Positions 18,897 through 28,276 of a stretch of DNA of 64,000 nt are shown here, in pieces. The notes below the pieces were generated by a model. It saw nothing but the letters and a program-made list of their open reading frames with translations. It was not told where the DNA came from and did no database searches. Made by a program: the position numbers and the translations under genes. The first letter of the stretch is position 1. Each line of letters starts with the position of its first letter. The stretch lies in contig NZ_JAKSYG010000062.1 in the NCBI RefSeq assembly GCF_022829725.1, forward strand, positions 1 to 64,000. Reading direction: 5' to 3'. Source of the stretch: Methylobacterium sp. E-005 (GTDB lineage: Bacteria > Pseudomonadota > Alphaproteobacteria > Rhizobiales > Beijerinckiaceae).

Positions 18897-19693
18897 TGAC
18901 CGACACCGATGAGGCCGAGATCGAGGCCTCCCGGGCTCCTCTGCTCGAACACCTGATCGAGCTGCGCGCGCGCCTGATCAAATCGCTCATCGCCTTCGTG
19001 GCGATGTTCTTTCTGTGCTTTTTCTTCTCGCGCAACATCTACAACGTGTTGGTTTACCCCTACACGTCGGTGGTGGGCACAGAGAATGCCGAGCTGATTG
19101 CGACCCACTTCCTCGAGCAGGTCTTCACCAACATCAAGCTCAGCGTCTTCGGCGCGGCCTTCCTGGCCTTCCCGGTGATCGCCACGCAGATCTACGCCTT
19201 CGTGGCGCCGGGCCTATACCGGAACGAGCGCAAGGCCTTCCTGCCCTACCTCGTGGCGACACCGATCTTCTTCCTGCTCGGCGCGCTGGTGGTGTTCTTC
19301 CTGGCGATGCCGCTCCTGATCAAGTTCTCGGTTTCGCTCCAGCAAGTGGGTGTCGCCGGCGAGCCGACCATCAAGCTGATGCCGAAGGTCGACGAGTACC
19401 TCTCGCTGATCATGACGCTGATCTTCGCGTTCGGAATCGCGTTCCAATTGCCTGTGATCCTGACCCTGCTGGGGCAGATCGGCATCATCGACGCGGCCTT
19501 CCTGCGCGAGAAGCGGCGCTACGCCATCGTCCTGGTCTTCGTCGCCGCGGCGGTTTTGACGCCGCCTGACGTGATCTCTCAGCTCTCGCTCGCCTTGCCG
19601 ATGCTGATCCTCTACGAGGCCTCTGTGTTCTCGGTGGCCCGAGTCGAGAAGCTGCGCGCGGCGCGGCGGGTCCAGGAAGGGCTGGATCCGTAG
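18893..19693 (+). CDS. tatC: Sec-independent protein translocase subunit TatC
   Basis: TatC is the polytopic signal-peptide receptor of the Tat system. The 266 residues show the family's N-terminal [16 protein letters not shown] block, six hydrophobic segments, and the loop with [12 protein letters not shown] and [13 protein letters not shown]. It starts at ATG 18893 overlapping the tatB stop, with a second ATG immediately after. In this window the dienelactone hydrolase at 43.3 kb and the ABC binding protein at 6.2 kb have twin-arginine-like signals and are candidate substrates. Confidence 0.96.
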   Translation: MMTDTDEAEIEASRAPLLEHLIELRARLIKSLIAFVAMFFLCFFFSRNIYNVLVYPYTSVVGTENAELIATHFLEQVFTNIKLSVFGAAFLAFPVIATQIYAFVAPGLYRNERKAFLPYLVATPIFFLLGALVVFFLAMPLLIKFSVSLQQVGVAGEPTIKLMPKVDEYLSLIMTLIFAFGIAFQLPVILTLLGQIGIIDAAFLREKRRYAIVLVFVAAAVLTPPDVISQLSLALPMLILYEASVFSVARVEKLRAARRVQEGLDP

Positions 19694-19705
19694 GATGCCT
19701 GTCGC

Positions 19706-20392
19706 TCAGTCCGGGGCGCGCAGGCGGTAGCCGACACCGGTTTCGGTGAGCAGATAGTGCGGGCGTTCCGGGTCCGGCTCCAGCTTCTGTCGCAACTGCC
19801 GGATATAGACGCGCAGGTATTGCGGATCGGAGGAAGCCGGCGCGTGGCGCATCAGCTGGGCGTGCGTCAGGACCTTGCCCGCATGCTGCACGAGGACGCG
19901 CAGGAAGTCGTATTCCCGCGGCGAGAGCTTCACCTCCCGCTCGCCGACCCGCACGATCCGTCGCACGAGATCGACCGTCAGGTCGTCGACTCGAAAGACC
20001 GGCCGCTCGCCCTGCATGGCCAGACGGTGCCGGAGCGCCGTGCGGATGCGGGCGAGTAACTCGTTCATGCCGAACGGCTTCGTCACGTAGTCGTCGGCCC
20101 CGAGGTCCAGGGCTTCGACCTTTCCGCGCTCGTCGTCGCGGCTCGACAGGACGAGGACCGGCAGGTCCGGCCAGCGCTCACGGATCTTTCCGAGCAATGC
20201 GTGGCCGGTCATGTCGGGCAGGCCCAGATCGAGGATCGCGAGGTCGAGGCCGCCCGCTTCCAGAGCCGAAAGCGCCGCAGCGCCGTCCCCGGCCTCGACG
20301 ATCGCGTAGCCCTGGGTGCCGAGACCGGTTCGGAGCAGGCGCCGGATCGGCGGCTCGTCGTCGATGACCAGGATGCTGGCGGACGCGCTCAT
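19706..20392 (-). CDS. OmpR-family response regulator, KdpE-like
   Basis: This is a two-component regulator of 228 residues. The receiver domain has the acidic pair [10 protein letters not shown], the phospho-acceptor Asp in AILDLGLPD and the Lys in YVTKPF. The winged-helix domain ends with [33 protein letters not shown], which closely resembles KdpE, the potassium-transport regulator. No kdpD kinase or kdpFABC genes are in the window. Its ATG overlaps the tyrS stop (ATGA), so it is probably translated together with tyrS. The target genes cannot be told. Confidence 0.88.
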   Translation of the reverse strand: MSASASILVIDDEPPIRRLLRTGLGTQGYAIVEAGDGAAALSALEAGGLDLAILDLGLPDMTGHALLGKIRERWPDLPVLVLSSRDDERGKVEALDLGADDYVTKPFGMNELLARIRTALRHRLAMQGERPVFRVDDLTVDLVRRIVRVGEREVKLSPREYDFLRVLVQHAGKVLTHAQLMRHAPASSDPQYLRVYIRQLRQKLEPDPERPHYLLTETGVGYRLRAPD

Positions 20393-21660
20393 TCCACCCG
20401 CAGCAGCACGTGCCGCTTCTTGCCGAAGGAGAGCTTGATGACGCCATCCGCCGTCAGGTCGCCCTGGCCGAGCGTGGCCTTCTCGTCGGTTACCGGCACG
20501 TCGTTGACCCGCAATCCGCCGCCTTTAATCTGGCGCCGCGCTTCGCTGGTCGACGGCACCAGCTTGGCGATGTCGGGCCCGAAGGCCGTGAGCACGCCGA
20601 GCCCGGCCTCCAGCGTGGCGGCCGGCACCGAGACGCTCGGCAGATCGGCCGCGAGCGTCCCCTCCACGAAGGTCTTGCGCGCTGTCTCGGCGGCCGCCTC
20701 CGCGGCCTCGCGGCCATGCATCAGGGCCGTCGCCTCCGTGGCCAGCACCGTCTTGGCCGCGTTGATCTCGGAGCCGGCGAGGGCCGCGAGCCGGGTGATC
20801 TCCGCCATCGGCAGCAGGGTGAACAGCTTGAGGAAGCGAGCCACGTCCGCATCCTCGGTGTTCCGCCAGAACTGCCAGTAATCGTAGGGCTTCAGCATCT
20901 CCGGGTTGAGCCAGACGGCACCCGCGGCGGTCTTCCCCATCTTGGCGCCCGACGAGGTTGTCAGGAGCGGACAGGTCAGCGCGTAGAGCTGCGGCGTACC
21001 CATGCGGCGGCCGAGATCGATGCCGTTGACGATGTTGCCCCACTGATCCGAGCCGCCCATCTGCATCACGCAGCCGTAGCGCCGGTTCAGCTCCACGAAG
21101 TCGTAGGATTGTAGGATCATGTAATTGAATTCGAGGAACGAAAGCTCCTGATCGCGCTCCAGACGCAGGCGCACGCTGTCCATCGACAGCATGCGGTTCA
21201 CCGAGAAATGCCGGCCCACATCGCGCAGCATCTCGATGTAGTTGAGTTTCGTCAGCCACTCGGCGTTGTCGACCATCACGGCGTCGTTCGCGCCTTCGCC
21301 GAAGCGCAGGAACCGATCGAAGGTCTTGCGGATCTCGGCCTTGTTGGCGTCGATCTGCTCGACGGTCAGGATCTTCCGGGTCTCGTCGCGTCCGGACGGG
21401 TCGCCGACCCGGGTGGTGCCGCCGCCCATCAGGGCGATCGGCTTGCCCCCGGTCGCCTGCAGCCAGTGCAGCATCATGATCGACAGCAGGTGCCCGACAT
21501 GGAGCGAGGGCGCCGTGCAATCGTAGCCGACATAGGTCGTGAGCCGCCCCTCAACGGCCGCGGCATCGATCCCGGCGAGGTCGGAGGTCTGGTGGATATA
21601 GCCGCGCTCGGTCAGGATCCGGAGGAGATCGGATTTCGGCGCGAAGCTCTCGGCGGTCAT
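20389..21660 (-). CDS. tyrS: Tyrosine-tRNA ligase
   Basis: This class I synthetase charges tRNA-Tyr. The 423-residue protein has the HIGH-type motif HVGHL near residue 55, the tyrosine-binding [11 protein letters not shown] block with [11 protein letters not shown], and the KMSKS motif as KMGKT ([15 protein letters not shown]). It ends in an S4-type RNA-binding domain ([13 protein letters not shown]). It is divergent from anmK with 123 bases between them. The KdpE-like regulator follows with a 4-base overlap. Confidence 0.96.
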   Translation of the reverse strand: MTAESFAPKSDLLRILTERGYIHQTSDLAGIDAAAVEGRLTTYVGYDCTAPSLHVGHLLSIMMLHWLQATGGKPIALMGGGTTRVGDPSGRDETRKILTVEQIDANKAEIRKTFDRFLRFGEGANDAVMVDNAEWLTKLNYIEMLRDVGRHFSVNRMLSMDSVRLRLERDQELSFLEFNYMILQSYDFVELNRRYGCVMQMGGSDQWGNIVNGIDLGRRMGTPQLYALTCPLLTTSSGAKMGKTAAGAVWLNPEMLKPYDYWQFWRNTEDADVARFLKLFTLLPMAEITRLAALAGSEINAAKTVLATEATALMHGREAAEAAAETARKTFVEGTLAADLPSVSVPAATLEAGLGVLTAFGPDIAKLVPSTSEARRQIKGGGLRVNDVPVTDEKATLGQGDLTADGVIKLSFGKKRHVLLRVE

Positions 21661-21783
21661 GGTTACAATCTCGGGCCGCGTGCTGGCGCGACAGGCCGAG
21701 GCCCCGCATGCTAGCTCGCGCTGGGTTCAGGATACGGCGGGCTCTTAGCAGGGCGCTGGCCGAAAGGCACGGGGCGGAACGGC

Positions 21784-22917
21784 ATGGCGATGATGCGCGC
21801 GATCGGACTGATGAGCGGCACGTCGCTGGACGGCGTCGACATCGCGCTGATCGAGACCGACGGCGAGCGGGTCCATGTGGTGAAGGGGGCCAACAACTTC
21901 CTGGAGCCGCTGGGGCCGACCGGGTATCGCGGATACGCGGACGACGAGAAGGCGCTCCTCCGGGCCGCCACCAAGGATGCGGAATCCGTCCTCCATCCCG
22001 GGGACCGGCCCGGCCGCCTGCCGGAGGCGGAGGCCTTCGTCACACAGGCCCATGCCGAGGCGGTGGAACGCTTTCTCGAAGAGAACGGCCTGGCCGCCTC
22101 GGAGATCGACGTCATCGGCTTCCACGGCCAGACCGTGATCCACCGTCCGGACCAGCGCCTGTCGATCCAGATCGGCGACGGGCAAGCGCTGGCGACGCGC
22201 CTCGGCATCCCCGTGGTCTCGGACCTGCGCCGCGCCGATGTCGAGGCGGGCGGGCAGGGGGCACCGCTGGTGCCGGTGTTCCACAAAGCGCTGGCCGAGG
22301 CGTCGGGCTTCGACGGGCCGTTCGGCATCCTCAATATCGGCGGGGTCGCCAACGCGACACTCATCGACTCGAAGGGCGGCGTGATCGCCTTCGATACCGG
22401 CCCCGGCAACGCCCTGATCGACGAGTGGATGCAGGAGCGCGAGGGCAAGAACCTCGACGATGGCGGCCGCACCGCCGCCCGGGGCCGGCCCGACGAGCAG
22501 TTGCTCGCGTGGCTGCTGACGCACCCGTTCTTCTTCCGCAAGCCGCCGAAATCGCTGGATCGGAACTGGTTTTCGCACAAGCTGGCGGGCCAACTCACGA
22601 CCGAGGACGGCGCCGCGACGCTCACTGCCTTTACGGCGCGCGCCGTGGCCCGCGCCCTGGACCACGCCCCCGAGATCCCAACCCGCTGGATCGTCGCCGG
22701 CGGCGGGGCGCGCAATGGCGAGTTGGTCCGGCTGCTGAACTACCACCTGCGCGCGGAGATCACGACCGCGGACGCGATCGGCTGGTCCTCGGCCTATCTG
22801 GAGGCGCAGGCCTTTGCCTATCTTGCGGTGCGCTCGCTGCAGGGTCTGCCGATCACGTTGCCGTCGACCACCGGGGTCCGCGAGCCCATGACGGGTGGGG
22901 TTCTGGCGCGTCCGTGA
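21784..22917 (+). CDS. anmK: Anhydro-N-acetylmuramic acid kinase
   Basis: AnmK phosphorylates 1,6-anhydro-MurNAc to MurNAc-6-phosphate in cell-wall recycling. The 377 residues show the ATP-binding GLMSGTSLDGVDIALI motif at the N-terminus, GFHGQTVIH, the catalytic-site block NIGGVANATLI and FDTGPGNALIDEWM, and the C-terminal VAGGGARNGELVRLL. The arrangement divergent from tyrS is usual in this order. The stop codon overlaps the GTG start of the next gene. Confidence 0.95.
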   Translation: MAMMRAIGLMSGTSLDGVDIALIETDGERVHVVKGANNFLEPLGPTGYRGYADDEKALLRAATKDAESVLHPGDRPGRLPEAEAFVTQAHAEAVERFLEENGLAASEIDVIGFHGQTVIHRPDQRLSIQIGDGQALATRLGIPVVSDLRRADVEAGGQGAPLVPVFHKALAEASGFDGPFGILNIGGVANATLIDSKGGVIAFDTGPGNALIDEWMQEREGKNLDDGGRTAARGRPDEQLLAWLLTHPFFFRKPPKSLDRNWFSHKLAGQLTTEDGAATLTAFTARAVARALDHAPEIPTRWIVAGGGARNGELVRLLNYHLRAEITTADAIGWSSAYLEAQAFAYLAVRSLQGLPITLPSTTGVREPMTGGVLARP

Positions 22918-23522
22918 GCCTCGGCTACGCTCTGCGGCGGATCATCGAGGAATACCCGCTCGCCCGGCTCGACCCACCTGCCAAGCATCCACTCGCCGCG
23001 GTGATCCGGAAGGGCGCGCCGGATGAGGTGCGCGGCGCTCTGGCTTCGATCGACGGGCCCTTCCTCGTGAAGGGCAGCCCGGGGCGCGGCAGCAAGTGGG
23101 CGGCCGTGCCGTGGATCGCAATCTTCGATCCCGCGGTCACCACGAGCGCAACCCGGGGCTATTACCTCGTCTACCTCTTCCCGGCACATCGTGAGGCTGT
23201 CCATCTGTCTCTGGCGCAGGGGACGGTTGCGGCCATCCGCGAGCACGGGGCCGGCGCGGGCGATCATCTCCGGGCGAGCGGGGCTATGTTCCGGGCGCGC
23301 CTCGCCGATTTCGCCGATCGACTGCCAAATGAAACGATCGGCCTCGGCACGGTCGGCGAACTGCCGGAGGGCTACGAGGCGGCGCACATCCTAGGGTTGA
23401 CCTACGATCTCGATGCGCTCGGCGATGAGCGGCGGCTGCGGACTGATCTCACGATGGCTGTCACGGCCTATCGAGCGCTGAAGGCGCGGGGTGGCCTCGA
23501 TTGTAAGACGTGTTCCGTCTAG
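22914..23522 (+). CDS. Stand-alone McrB N-terminal-like domain protein (DUF3578 type)
   Basis: This 202-residue protein starts at GTG 22914, overlapping the anmK stop as GTGA. Its core (GSPGRGSKWAAVPWIAIFDPAV, then GYYLVYLFPA, HREAVHLSLAQGT) resembles the MrcB_N/DUF3578 domain, usually found fused to an AAA+ GTPase (McrB) or an HNH nuclease in modification-dependent restriction. Here there is no motor or nuclease domain and none next door. It ends in DCKTCSV. It might be a DNA-binding fragment of a lost restriction system or an independent protein; the family call rests on motif memory. Confidence 0.65.
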   Translation: MSLGYALRRIIEEYPLARLDPPAKHPLAAVIRKGAPDEVRGALASIDGPFLVKGSPGRGSKWAAVPWIAIFDPAVTTSATRGYYLVYLFPAHREAVHLSLAQGTVAAIREHGAGAGDHLRASGAMFRARLADFADRLPNETIGLGTVGELPEGYEAAHILGLTYDLDALGDERRLRTDLTMAVTAYRALKARGGLDCKTCSV

Positions 23523-23525
23523 GGA

Positions 23526-23543
23526 TGTAGCCTATAAACTACA
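23526..23543 (+). promoter_or_regulatory. Inverted repeat with a -10-like element before the dead higB
   Basis: The repeat is tgtag, cctataaa, ctaca, with 5-bp arms around an 8-base spacer, and it contains the -10-like TATAAA. It lies 9 bases before the lost start of the broken higB gene, where self-repressed HigBA promoters and operators usually sit. It may be the fossil operator. The repeat is short, so the call is tentative. Confidence 0.4.
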
Positions 23544-23552
23544 GAATACGCG

Positions 23553-23814
23553 ACGCTGACGATTCGCCAGACCGAAACCTTCGCGGGGTGGTTTTCAACA
23601 TTGCGCGACGAGCAGGCGCGAGCTCAGAGCAACGTCCGGATCAAGCGCCTCGGGTTGGGAAACCCGGGCGATGTGAGACCCTTCGGCGCCGAAGTGAGCG
23701 CGCGTCGATTATGGTCCGGGCTCTCACGTTTACTTCGCACAACGCGGGGAGGCGTTTGTCCTACTCCTGTGCGGCGACAAGCGAACGCAGGATCGAACCA
23801 TACGCGAGGCATAG
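23553..23814 (+). pseudogene. HigB-like (RelE/ParE superfamily) toxin, broken
   Basis: A recognisable COG3657-type toxin lies in two frames. The first part, TLTIRQTETFAGWFSTLRDE and GLGNPGDVRPFGAEVS, runs from 23553, where the codon expected to be ATG is ACG. The second part, VDYGPGSHVYFAQRGEAF then VLLLCGDKRTQDRTIREA with a stop at 23812-23814, is in another frame beginning near 23704. So the toxin has lost its start codon and carries a frameshift around 23690-23704. The residues used by this family for RNA cleavage are still visible in the tail. It directly precedes the broken antitoxin. Confidence 0.8.
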
Positions 23815-23840
23815 TTCATCGATCGGCAGGAGCAGGGCCG

Positions 23841-24142
23841 ATGACCATCGAAACCCGTGTCTGGGACGTCGTGGAGCATCTCGACACGCCAGAGCGCATC
23901 GCGGCCTATATCGAAGCTGCGTTGGACGATGGTGATCCCGCGCTTCTTTCCGCGGCGATCGGCGAGGTGGCGCGGGCTTACGGATGACGCAGATCGCGTT
24001 CGAGACGGGACGGTCTCGTGAGAGTTTGTACCGGACCCTGCCCGAGATGGGTAACCCGGAGCTCGACACGCTGGTGAGCGTCCTCAAGGCGGTCGGCCTC
24101 CGGCTCAGCGTCCAGCCTATCGCCGAGTCGAAGCCGGCTTAG
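23841..24142 (+). pseudogene. HigA-like antitoxin, split by a one-base frameshift
   Basis: This antitoxin (COG3636 type) is normally one protein of about 100 residues. Here it is split. ATG 23841 encodes MTIETRVWDVVEHLDTPERI to EVARAYG, then stops at 23985-23987. The continuation MTQIAFETGRSRESLYRTLP and LKAVGLRLSV, the helix-turn-helix half, starts at ATG 23984 in another frame and ends at 24142. Adding one base between TAC GG and ATG restores the whole protein. The second half could still be made alone by reinitiation as a 52-residue HTH peptide. Confidence 0.82.
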
Positions 24143-24202
24143 CATCGGAAGCATGCACCATCGTTTGTGCCCCCGCCGCTCCCGCGCTAAGGCAGCCGGG
24201 CC

Positions 24203-25303
24203 ATGTCGCACAACACCTTCGGCCACCTGTTCCGCGTCACGACCTTCGGCGAGAGCCACGGGGTCGCGCTGGGCTGCGTGGTGGATGGCTGCCCGCCCGG
24301 CCTGCCGCTGGAGGCCGAGGAGATCCAGGCGGAACTCGACCGGCGCAAGCCCGGTCAGTCGCGCTTCACTACCCAGCGCCGCGAGCCTGATCAGGTGAAG
24401 ATCCTGTCGGGCGTCTTCGCCGACGACCGCACCGATGGCCGCCAGTTCACCACCGGCACGCCGATCGCGCTGATGATCGAGAATACGGATCAGCGCTCGA
24501 AGGATTATTCCGAGATCCGCGACAGCTATCGGCCCGGCCACGCCGACTACACCTACGACGCCAAATACGGCATCCGTGACTATCGTGGGGGCGGCCGCTC
24601 CTCGGCCCGGGAGACCGCCGCGCGCGTCGCCGCCGGCGCCGTGGCCCGCAAGGTCATTCCCGGCATCACCATCCGGGCGGCCCTCGTGCAGATGGGTCCG
24701 CACGCCATCGACCGGTCGCGCTGGGACTGGGCCGAGGTGGAGCGCAACCCGTTCTTCTGCCCCGACGCGGAGACGGCTGCCTTCTACGAAACCTACCTCG
24801 ATGCGATCCGGAAGGATGGCTCGTCGGTGGGCGCCGTGATCGAGGTGGTGGCCGAGGGTGTCCCGCCGGGCCTCGGCGCGCCGATCTACGGCAAGCTCGA
24901 CGCGGATCTCGCCGCCGCGATGATGTCGATCAACGCCGTAAAGGGCGTGGAGATCGGCGACGGCTTTGCGGCGGCAGCGCTCCGCGGCGAGGACAATGCC
25001 GACGAGATGCGCGCCGGCAATGACGGCCGCCCTCGCTTCCTGGCCAATCACGCAGGCGGCATTCTCGGCGGCATCTCCAGCGGCGAGCCGGTGGTGGTAC
25101 GCTTCGCCGTGAAGCCGACCTCCTCGATCCTCACGTCACGCCGCTCCGTCACCCGCGACGGCGCCGAGGTGGACCTCGTCACCAAGGGCCGCCACGATCC
25201 CTGTGTCGGCATCCGCGCCGTGCCTGTGGCGGAAGCCATGATGGCGTGCGTGCTCGCCGATCACTACCTGCGCCATCGCGGGCAGGTCGGGCCGCAGGCC
25301 TGA
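24203..25303 (+). CDS. aroC: Chorismate synthase
   Basis: AroC makes chorismate from 5-enolpyruvylshikimate-3-phosphate, the last shikimate-pathway step, using reduced FMN. The 366 residues carry all family blocks: [18 protein letters not shown] near the start, [18 protein letters not shown] in the middle, and [17 protein letters not shown] and a C-terminal [14 protein letters not shown]. It begins at ATG 24203 ([20 protein letters not shown]), as in other members. ribB follows after 28 bases, so the two are probably co-transcribed. Confidence 0.97.
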   Translation: MSHNTFGHLFRVTTFGESHGVALGCVVDGCPPGLPLEAEEIQAELDRRKPGQSRFTTQRREPDQVKILSGVFADDRTDGRQFTTGTPIALMIENTDQRSKDYSEIRDSYRPGHADYTYDAKYGIRDYRGGGRSSARETAARVAAGAVARKVIPGITIRAALVQMGPHAIDRSRWDWAEVERNPFFCPDAETAAFYETYLDAIRKDGSSVGAVIEVVAEGVPPGLGAPIYGKLDADLAAAMMSINAVKGVEIGDGFAAAALRGEDNADEMRAGNDGRPRFLANHAGGILGGISSGEPVVVRFAVKPTSSILTSRRSVTRDGAEVDLVTKGRHDPCVGIRAVPVAEAMMACVLADHYLRHRGQVGPQA

Positions 25304-25331
25304 TCCCGGTCGCGGTCCTAACAGTTCGAGA

Positions 25332-26414
25332 ATGCCCGTGCCCCATTGCACCGTTACCGAGGCCATCGCGGCCTTCGCCAAGGGCGAAATCGTGGTCGTC
25401 ACCGACGATGACGATCGCGAGAACGAGGGCGACCTCGTCGTCGCGGCCTCGCTCTGCACGCCGGAGAAGATGGCGTTCATCATCCGCAACACCTGCGGCA
25501 TCGTCTGCGCGCCGATCACGCAGAGCGAGGCGCGGCGGCTGCATCTCGCCCCGATGGTCGCCTCGAACGATGCGCCGCTCGGCACCGCCTTCACCGTGAC
25601 GGTGGATGTGAAGCACGGGCTGACCACGGGCATCTCGGCGGAGCAGCGCTGCAACACGGTCCGGGCGCTGGCCAACGGCAACATGGGCGCGGGCGACTTC
25701 GTGCGTCCCGGACACGTCTTCCCGCTGATCGCCCGGGATGGCGGCGTGCTCATGCGCTCGGGCCACACCGAGGCCGCGGTCGATCTCTGCCGGTTGGCCG
25801 AGTTGCCCCCCGTCGGCGTGATCTGCGAACTCGCCAACGACGACGGCACGGTGATGAAGGGGCCGCAGATCGAGGCCTTTGCCGAGAAACATGGGTTGAA
25901 GCAGGTCTCGGTGGCCGATCTCATCGCCTATCGGCAGGCCCGGGACCGGCTGGTGGAGCGGGTCGGGCATTTCCCGGTCCGGTCGAACCACGGCGACATG
26001 AACGCCTACGTGTTCTCGACGCCCTTTGAGACGATCCAGCAATTCGCCTTCGTGATGGGCGAGATCGGCGACGGCCGCGACGTGCTGGTGCGCCTCCACC
26101 GCTCAAACGTCGCGGCCGACGTGATCGGCGGCGGCAAGCAGATCGATGCGGTGCTGAAGCGCTTCGCAGACGCTGGACGGGGAGTGCTGGTCTATCTCCG
26201 CGACGGGACCGCCGGCGTGCCGGTGAAGAGCGTCACCGACGAGGGCACAGAGGCCCTGCGCGCCCGCCAATGGCGCGAAGTCGGCCTCGGCGCGCAGATC
26301 CTGCGCGACCTTGGCGTCGTCTCGTTCCGCAACCTCGCTACCTCGTCGCGGGCCTATGTCGGTCTGTCGGGCTTCGGCATCGAGCACCTGGGCGACGAGC
26401 CGTTGGAGGCCTGA
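25332..26414 (+). CDS. ribB: 3,4-dihydroxy-2-butanone-4-phosphate synthase with degenerate GTP cyclohydrolase II half
   Basis: The N-terminal half (about residues 1-205) is a full RibB domain for riboflavin biosynthesis: VVTDDDDRENEGDLVVAA, then RRLHLAPM, and RPGHVFPLIARDGGVLMRSGHTEA. The C-terminal half has the layout of RibA (GTP cyclohydrolase II) but lacks the zinc cysteines of the C-X10-C-X-C motif; at that place it reads RLHRSNVAADVIGGG. The second domain is therefore unlikely to be a GTP cyclohydrolase, and a separate RibA must exist elsewhere. This layout is common in alphaproteobacteria. No FMN riboswitch fits in the 28-base gap upstream. Confidence 0.93.
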   Translation: MPVPHCTVTEAIAAFAKGEIVVVTDDDDRENEGDLVVAASLCTPEKMAFIIRNTCGIVCAPITQSEARRLHLAPMVASNDAPLGTAFTVTVDVKHGLTTGISAEQRCNTVRALANGNMGAGDFVRPGHVFPLIARDGGVLMRSGHTEAAVDLCRLAELPPVGVICELANDDGTVMKGPQIEAFAEKHGLKQVSVADLIAYRQARDRLVERVGHFPVRSNHGDMNAYVFSTPFETIQQFAFVMGEIGDGRDVLVRLHRSNVAADVIGGGKQIDAVLKRFADAGRGVLVYLRDGTAGVPVKSVTDEGTEALRARQWREVGLGAQILRDLGVVSFRNLATSSRAYVGLSGFGIEHLGDEPLEA

Positions 26415-26422
26415 CGCCCAAG

Positions 26423-27040
26423 TCAGACGCGGCGCGCCACCGTCCAGATCGCGGCGCCGGCCATAATGGCGGCCGCGCCGCGCTTCAGTCGCCGGTGGAA
26501 TGCTGCGGTCTGCAAGGCATGCCGTGCCCGTGACGCCAGAGCCGCGTAGGGCGTCATCACCACGGCCACGACGAGGGCCGTGACGGCGACGAGCCCAGCG
26601 AAGTCGCTTCCTGTGACAGTCCGGAGATCCAGGACGGTGGGCAGCACCGCGAGATAGAAGACGATCGTCTTCGGGTTGGCGAGCGTCACGGTCAGCCCGG
26701 CGAGGAAGCTCCCGAAGGGTCTGTCGGCACTGCACCCCGCGACAGGCTGCGCGCGCGCTGCGGCGCGCCACAGCTGGATGGCCAGATAGCCGAGATACAG
26801 GCCCGCACCGATCCGGACCACGACGAACACGTCGCCGAGCGCCTCGGCCACGCGGGTCAACCCGAACACCGCGGCCGCCAGGAAGGTCAGATCGCCCAGC
26901 ATCAGGCCTGCAGCGAACGCCATGCCGGCCCAGAAACCCGAAGCCAGCGGCCGGGCGACGAGGGCCACGACGCCGGGGCCCGGGATCGCGGCAGCGACGC
27001 CCAAGGCCAGCGCGTAGGCCAGAAAACCAGCCGTCGTCAT
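26423..27040 (-). CDS. LysE-family amino-acid exporter/translocator
   Basis: This 205-residue inner-membrane protein of the LysE/RhtB family exports amino acids or similar metabolites. It has an N-terminal GVAAAIPGPGVVALVARPLASG block (the family's conserved Pro-Gly-Pro) and LTVTLANPKTIVFYLAVLP, which is a strong family signature, and about six hydrophobic segments. It converges with ribB, 8 bases away; a small inverted repeat (26411-26426) spans the junction. The substrate is unknown. Confidence 0.9.
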   Translation of the reverse strand: MTTAGFLAYALALGVAAAIPGPGVVALVARPLASGFWAGMAFAAGLMLGDLTFLAAAVFGLTRVAEALGDVFVVVRIGAGLYLGYLAIQLWRAAARAQPVAGCSADRPFGSFLAGLTVTLANPKTIVFYLAVLPTVLDLRTVTGSDFAGLVAVTALVVAVVMTPYAALASRARHALQTAAFHRRLKRGAAAIMAGAAIWTVARRV

Positions 27041-27165
27041 CGCGCAGATTCCGGCCGGCCAGTGATGGCCGGCGCCATGAAGCGGCTATGCGCTGCCATG
27101 ATCCTGATTCCCCCGAAGCCCGAGGCTACGGCGGGATCCGGCGCCGTCGCAACCGTCGATCGCGC

Positions 27166-28095
27166 CTACCGACCCATCAGCGCATCGACATGCGCGGCGG
27201 TCGACTTGGCGAGACCTTCGAGGCTGTAGCCACCTTCGAGCACCGAGACGATGCGCCCGCCCGCGCAGCGTTCCGCCAAATCCATCAATCGGCGTGTCGC
27301 CCAGGCGAAATCTTCGGCTTCGAGGCGGAGATTCGCCAGGGGATCGAGCCGATGGGCATCGAACCCCGCCGAGATCACGATCAGGTCCGGCCGGAACGTC
27401 TCCAGGCGCGACAGGATACCGGCCTCGAACGCCTCGCGAAACACCTCGCCATCGTCGTTCGGCTGCAGGGGCACGTTTACGATCGTGTCCTTGTCGCCGC
27501 GCTCCGAAGCTGCGCCGGAACCGGGATAGAGCGGCATCTGATGCGTCGAGCAGTACAGGACGGAGCCGTCGTCCCAGAAGATGTCCTGGCTGCCGTTGCC
27601 GTGATGGACATCCCAGTCGACGAGTGCCACGCGGCCGGCGCCGTGCTGGGTCTGGGCGTAGCGGGCCGCGATGGCCGCGTGGTTGAACAGGCAGAACCCC
27701 ATGGACCGGGTCCGCTCCGCGTGATGGCCGGGCGGCCGCATGGCCACGAAGGCGTTGCGGCACTCGCCTGCCACGACGGCGTCGACGGCGTGCGTCGCAC
27801 CGCCGATGGCGCGCAGCGTCGCCTCCAGGCTGCCGGCCGACAGGACCGTGTCGGAGTCGATCCCGACCATGCCGGTCTCCGGCACCGCCGCGACCAGCGC
27901 ATCGACATAGGAGCGGGGATGGGCGAGCGCGGCGGTCTCCAGCTCCGCACGGGGCGCAGAGGCGCGCACAAGGCCGGCGAAGCGTTCGTCCTCCAGGGCG
28001 CGCTCGACCGCGCGCATCCGGGCCGGCCGCTCCGGGTGGCCCTCCGGCACGAGGTGATCGAAGCTGGCGGGATGGCTCACGTACAGTGTGGTCAC
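27166..28095 (-). CDS. Histone deacetylase-family amidohydrolase (acetoin utilisation/acetylpolyamine type)
   Basis: This zinc-dependent deacetylase-fold protein has 309 residues. Visible motifs are RPPGHHAERTRSMGFCLFN with the catalytic His pair, the zinc ligands in ALVDWDVHHGNGSQDIF, and FDAHRLDPLANLRL and VLEGGYSLEGLA. Bacterial relatives deacetylate polyamines or other small amides, or are called acetoin-utilisation proteins. The start is GTG 28095 (VTTLYVSHPASFDHLVP), with GGGAG about 8 bases upstream; the longer frame to 28377 has unrelated sequence. A 7-bp inverted repeat at 27054-27073 downstream may end its transcript. Confidence 0.88.
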   Translation of the reverse strand: MTTLYVSHPASFDHLVPEGHPERPARMRAVERALEDERFAGLVRASAPRAELETAALAHPRSYVDALVAAVPETGMVGIDSDTVLSAGSLEATLRAIGGATHAVDAVVAGECRNAFVAMRPPGHHAERTRSMGFCLFNHAAIAARYAQTQHGAGRVALVDWDVHHGNGSQDIFWDDGSVLYCSTHQMPLYPGSGAASERGDKDTIVNVPLQPNDDGEVFREAFEAGILSRLETFRPDLIVISAGFDAHRLDPLANLRLEAEDFAWATRRLMDLAERCAGGRIVSVLEGGYSLEGLAKSTAAHVDALMGR

Positions 28096-28276
28096 GACGG
28101 TCGCTCCCGGGTCCGATCCTGTCGCGCGCCTGCAACAGGAGTCGGCAATGTGCCACGGTCGCAACGCGCGGACTACGGCCGCGTGCCCGCCACGATTAGG
28201 CTTGTCCCGATTGTCTTCAGATTTTCCCAGTCGCCGAACGGTCTTCGGTGCGGGATCGAACGTCGAGACCGGCCGC

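Noticed and set aside
21708..22913. The first two thirds of a 604-residue frame that ends in the DUF3578 protein
   Set aside because: Its first part is the shadow of anmK in another frame; only the end from GTG 22914 has family-like sequence.
25304..25331. FMN riboswitch before ribB
   Set aside because: The gap is only 28 bases, too short for the element, and aroC lies directly upstream.
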